This document shows positions 62,025 through 64,000 of a stretch of 64,000 nt of DNA, piece after piece (positions within the stretch are counted from its first letter, which is position 1; every line of letters begins with the position of its first letter). Origin of the DNA: Caloramator quimbayensis. GTDB taxonomy: Bacteria > Bacillota > Clostridia > Clostridiales > Caloramatoraceae. The DNA lies in assembly GCF_900167605.1 (NCBI RefSeq), contig NZ_FUYH01000005.1:111417-175416 (forward strand). Direction: 5' to 3'. A program made the translations under genes and the position numbers. The notes below the pieces were generated by a model. The model worked only from the letters and a program-made list of their open reading frames with translations, did not search any database and was not told where the DNA came from.

Positions 62025-63020
62025 ATGTATAAAATGTATAATGGGATATTTATTTTTATTACTTTGTTGATTTTATTATCTGGATGTACTTCAGTTAATA
62101 AAAGTAATAATGTATCTAATGGTAAACCGGAAAGTAGTGAATTTATTAACTACAATATTGGAAGGAATCCCAATATGTTTATTATGAATTCCAAGGGGGA
62201 TACAATATATTATAAATCTTTTGTCACGGTAAATAATGAAAGATTGTACCAAGGTTTATATTCAAAAAAGATTGACGGAAAAGGAAGAAAGTTATTATAT
62301 AATGATTTCGAAGGCTTTTTGAATGTATACAATGATTTATTGTACTTTACAGATACAAAAGGACAACTAGTTGAATTAAATATGACTTCACTTAAAGCAA
62401 ACATTATTGATGGCAATGATAAATATCATATTTATGGTCCTTTGGTCATAAGCGATATACTGTTTTATAATAGAATTGATAACAACGATAAATGTGCTCT
62501 GATAGCATATTACATTAAAGAAAAAAAGGCTATTGAGGTTGCACAAGATATTTATTGGAGATTTCTAAGCAATTATAAGGATAATATATGTTTTCTTGAT
62601 AAAAACAGAAATATAAATCTTTGGAATGCAACTTCCAAAGAAATTACTTCATATGGTTTTTTTGATATGGAAATATTACAAATGTTGAATGATGGAAGTG
62701 TAATAGGTTATAAAAATAAAAGTTATATAAGGAGTTTAAATGGAGAGACATCTGTATTATTTGAAATAGAAAATATGTTTAATTCCATAATAATTGATAA
62801 CTGCATATACGTTTCTACTGTTGATAAACATAATTATACACAAATATTTAGATATTCATTAAAAACCAGCAAATTAGATAAAATTGCAAGTGTAGATTTC
62901 CCATTAATAGGGTACTGTGGCAAATACTTATTCTGTTCTTCGGATTCTGGTATGGGTGATCTTTTAATTGTTAACACTGATAATGGAGAAATTAAAACTT
63001 TTGATGATAGGTTTAATTGA
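62025..63020 (+). CDS. Lipoprotein with beta-propeller-like repeats (DUF5050-like)
   Basis: A 331-residue lipoprotein. The signal peptide ends in LLSGC (Cys near residue 21). The mature part has repeated strand motifs of the kind DTIYYKSFV, NDLLYFTDTKGQLVELNM, NICFLDKNRNINLWN, IIIDNCIYVSTVDK, which suggests a six- or seven-bladed propeller as in DUF5050/TolB-like sensors. No catalytic site is visible. AAGGAGGGC precedes the ATG. It is adjacent to other exported cargo of the element. Confidence 0.7.
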   Translation: MYKMYNGIFIFITLLILLSGCTSVNKSNNVSNGKPESSEFINYNIGRNPNMFIMNSKGDTIYYKSFVTVNNERLYQGLYSKKIDGKGRKLLYNDFEGFLNVYNDLLYFTDTKGQLVELNMTSLKANIIDGNDKYHIYGPLVISDILFYNRIDNNDKCALIAYYIKEKKAIEVAQDIYWRFLSNYKDNICFLDKNRNINLWNATSKEITSYGFFDMEILQMLNDGSVIGYKNKSYIRSLNGETSVLFEIENMFNSIIIDNCIYVSTVDKHNYTQIFRYSLKTSKLDKIASVDFPLIGYCGKYLFCSSDSGMGDLLIVNTDNGEIKTFDDRFN

Positions 63021-63147
63021 CGGCATTTGTTCTGATTAGACGTATTAACATGGAATATTGTAGTAGATTAATTGGAAAAAGTTCGAATAAAAGCCTGGGT
63101 TGAGTTGTACTAGCGTAAGCGTCAAAAAATTTCCGCATAGATATAGG

Positions 63148-63196
63148 CAGATACTCCTGATAAAATTACAGATATAAAAAAGGAGGTATCTGTAAT
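63148..63196 (+). promoter_or_regulatory. Alternative hairpins over the tnpA ribosome site
   Basis: CAGATACTCCT (63148-63158) can pair with AGGAGGTATCTG (63181-63192), hiding the ribosome site. Alternatively ATTACAGAT (63165-63173) pairs with ATCTGTAAT (63188-63196), leaving AGGAGG in the loop but covering the start codon. The two structures exclude each other. Confidence 0.5.
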
Positions 63197-63515
63197 GGAG
63201 AACACATCAAAAAAGGCATTTTGGGAAAATATCATACAAAAATATTCTTCTTATGAAGGCTCATTAATTGATTTTTGTACGGAAAATAATATAACTAAGC
63301 GTCAGCTTTATTATCATAAAAACAAATTTAAAAATTCAAACAAACCAGTATTTCATGCAATAGATTTAAAGCCTATTAAAAATAAAAATACAAATAATGC
63401 TCAAGAGAAAAATAATAATATACGTATAGAAATTGGCAAAGCTAATATAATTATACCTGCAACTGAAGCAGAGCTAATAAAAATTATACTTAAGGAATTA
63501 CAATCAACATGCTGA
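63195..63515 (+). CDS. IS66-family TnpA
   Basis: A 106-residue accessory protein with an N-terminal helix-turn-helix (WENIIQKYSSYEGSLIDFCTENNITKRQLYYHKNKF) and a basic, Asn-rich linker. In IS66 elements TnpA is needed together with TnpB and TnpC for transposition. It overlaps tnpB by seven bases. Confidence 0.85.
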   Translation: MENTSKKAFWENIIQKYSSYEGSLIDFCTENNITKRQLYYHKNKFKNSNKPVFHAIDLKPIKNKNTNNAQEKNNNIRIEIGKANIIIPATEAELIKIILKELQSTC

Positions 63516-63823
63516 GCATTAATAATGTTGACACTGTATATCTTGCCTGCGGCGTAACAGATTTAAGAAAAAGCATCGATGGATTAGCTCTTATTGTTCA
63601 AACACAGCTTAAGCTTAATCCTTTTGAAAAAGCATTATTTGTATTTTGCAATAAGCAGATGAATAAATTAAAGGTACTGCATTTTGATGAAGGTTTTTGG
63701 CTCTACTATTACCGATTAGAAAAAGGGCGTTTTAAATGGCCAATGACAAAGGCGCAAGCCTTAGGAGTAAACTTAGAAGAATTAAGATGGCTTTTAAAAG
63801 GTTATGAGGTAAGAACTGTTTGA
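63509..63823 (+). CDS. IS66-family TnpB (Orf2)
   Basis: A 104-residue protein with the conserved IS66 Orf2 sequence: VYLACGVTDLRKSIDGLALIVQ, FCNKQMNKLKVLHFDEGFWLYYYRLEKGRFKWP. Its biochemical role is not established. ATG overlaps the tnpA stop region, implying coupled translation. Confidence 0.92.
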   Translation: MLSINNVDTVYLACGVTDLRKSIDGLALIVQTQLKLNPFEKALFVFCNKQMNKLKVLHFDEGFWLYYYRLEKGRFKWPMTKAQALGVNLEELRWLLKGYEVRTV

Positions 63824-63879
63824 AAATTTAAGCCAATTGACAGTAAAAACTATTATTAAAAACTTGCAAAAATCCTTCT

Positions 63880-63905
63880 AAACCTTGATAAATCAAGGTT
63901 TTTTG
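63880..63905 (+). terminator. Terminator-like hairpin between tnpB and tnpC
   Basis: AAACCTTGA / TCAAGGTTT, a 9-bp stem with a 4-nt loop and TTT. It overlaps the -35 of the next promoter. Confidence 0.6.
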
Positions 63906-63912
63906 GTATAAT
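63885..63912 (+). promoter_or_regulatory. Possible promoter for tnpC
   Basis: TTGATA (63885-63890), a 16-bp spacer and perfect TATAAT (63907-63912). The -35 sits within the 5' arm of the preceding hairpin. Confidence 0.5.
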
Positions 63913-63945
63913 AATATTATAAAAGATGAAGGCTCTGGTACAAAA

Positions 63946-64000
63946 ATGGTTGGCTTAAATATAGAAAACCAATTAAATGAAAATGCAAAAGATATAATTT
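63946..64000 (+). CDS. Probable IS66 TnpC transposase, first codons only
   Basis: The ATG at 63946 opens a frame (MVGLNIENQLNENAKDII) running off the window at the place where the IS66 DDE transposase tnpC is expected. Too short to confirm, and the ribosome site is not convincing. Confidence 0.4.
   Translation, partial: MVGLNIENQLNENAKDII

Larger units (their letters stand above)
63115..64000 (+). mobile_element. IS66-family insertion sequence, 5' part
   Basis: The left end begins GTAAGCGTCAAAAAATTTCC, the usual terminal form of IS66 elements. The standard tnpA-tnpB order follows, with a start of tnpC at the window end; the right end is outside. Confidence 0.85.

Overview
This window is about 64 kb of low-GC, densely coded chromosome. 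It most likely comes from an anaerobic, endospore-forming member of the Clostridia. Three things suggest this: [FeFe]-hydrogenase-related genes together with ATP-dependent PEP carboxykinase and PerR; two T-box leaders, 6S RNA and AsnA-type asparagine synthetase; and a forespore-type promoter in front of a small structured RNA. The sequence alone does not let me name a genus.

Layout. 0-7.9 kb: the 3' end of ileS, an aromatic amino acid operon (aroB-aroF-aroA), a small membrane protein, a DksA/TraR-type zinc-finger protein, lspA, an RluD-type pseudouridine synthase and pyrR. 7.9-15.1 kb: an unusual three-gene minus-strand operon with a 1633-residue multidomain protein (HD phosphohydrolase, helical repeats, nucleotidyltransferase, acetyltransferase-like and phosphoribosyltransferase-like parts), a divergent lactate-dehydrogenase homologue and a double-flavodoxin protein. 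This is the best candidate for an undescribed system. 15.2-21 kb: pepF, a probable forespore sRNA, a VCBS-like membrane protein, an orphan solute-binding lipoprotein, perR and a small alarmone synthetase. 21.3-26.1 kb: a complete branched-chain amino acid ABC transporter. 26.1-28.1 kb: argS with an arginine T-box. 28.2-33.2 kb: a sigma-54 activator, its target promoter, a DcuC/YfcC-type carrier and isoaspartyl dipeptidase, apparently one peptide-salvage unit. 33.2-37.6 kb: a cysteine desulfurase, a C26 amidotransferase-like protein lacking its catalytic cysteine, a hydroxyacid dehydrogenase, and asnA behind an asparagine T-box. 37.8-40.9 kb: a DRTGG / HATPase / [FeFe]-hydrogenase-like / DRTGG / PHP cluster, probably for redox sensing. 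41-57.2 kb: housekeeping and central metabolism (pncB, RNA m5C methyltransferase, an FtsH-like protease, rnhA, pckA, 6S RNA, two tRNA-Glu, glpX, thpR, folate cyclo-ligase, corA, M18 peptidase, SDR-type threonine dehydrogenase).

From 57.6 kb to the end the window enters an integrated accessory element. A displaced 3' fragment of tRNA-Leu(CAA) is followed by repeats that look like recombinase arm sites and by an integrase gene broken by an IS3-family element. Next come secreted and lipoprotein cargo genes (one clearly richer in GC) and the start of an IS66-family element that runs off the window. The intact tRNA-Leu should lie at the far end, beyond this window.

Regulation is unusually legible. 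Most transcription units end in clear intrinsic terminators, many of them bidirectional between convergent genes. Several promoters are near consensus with 16-17 bp spacers. The two T-box specifier codons (AGA, AAC) match the genes they precede. All assignments come from reading motifs by eye; no database search was run.
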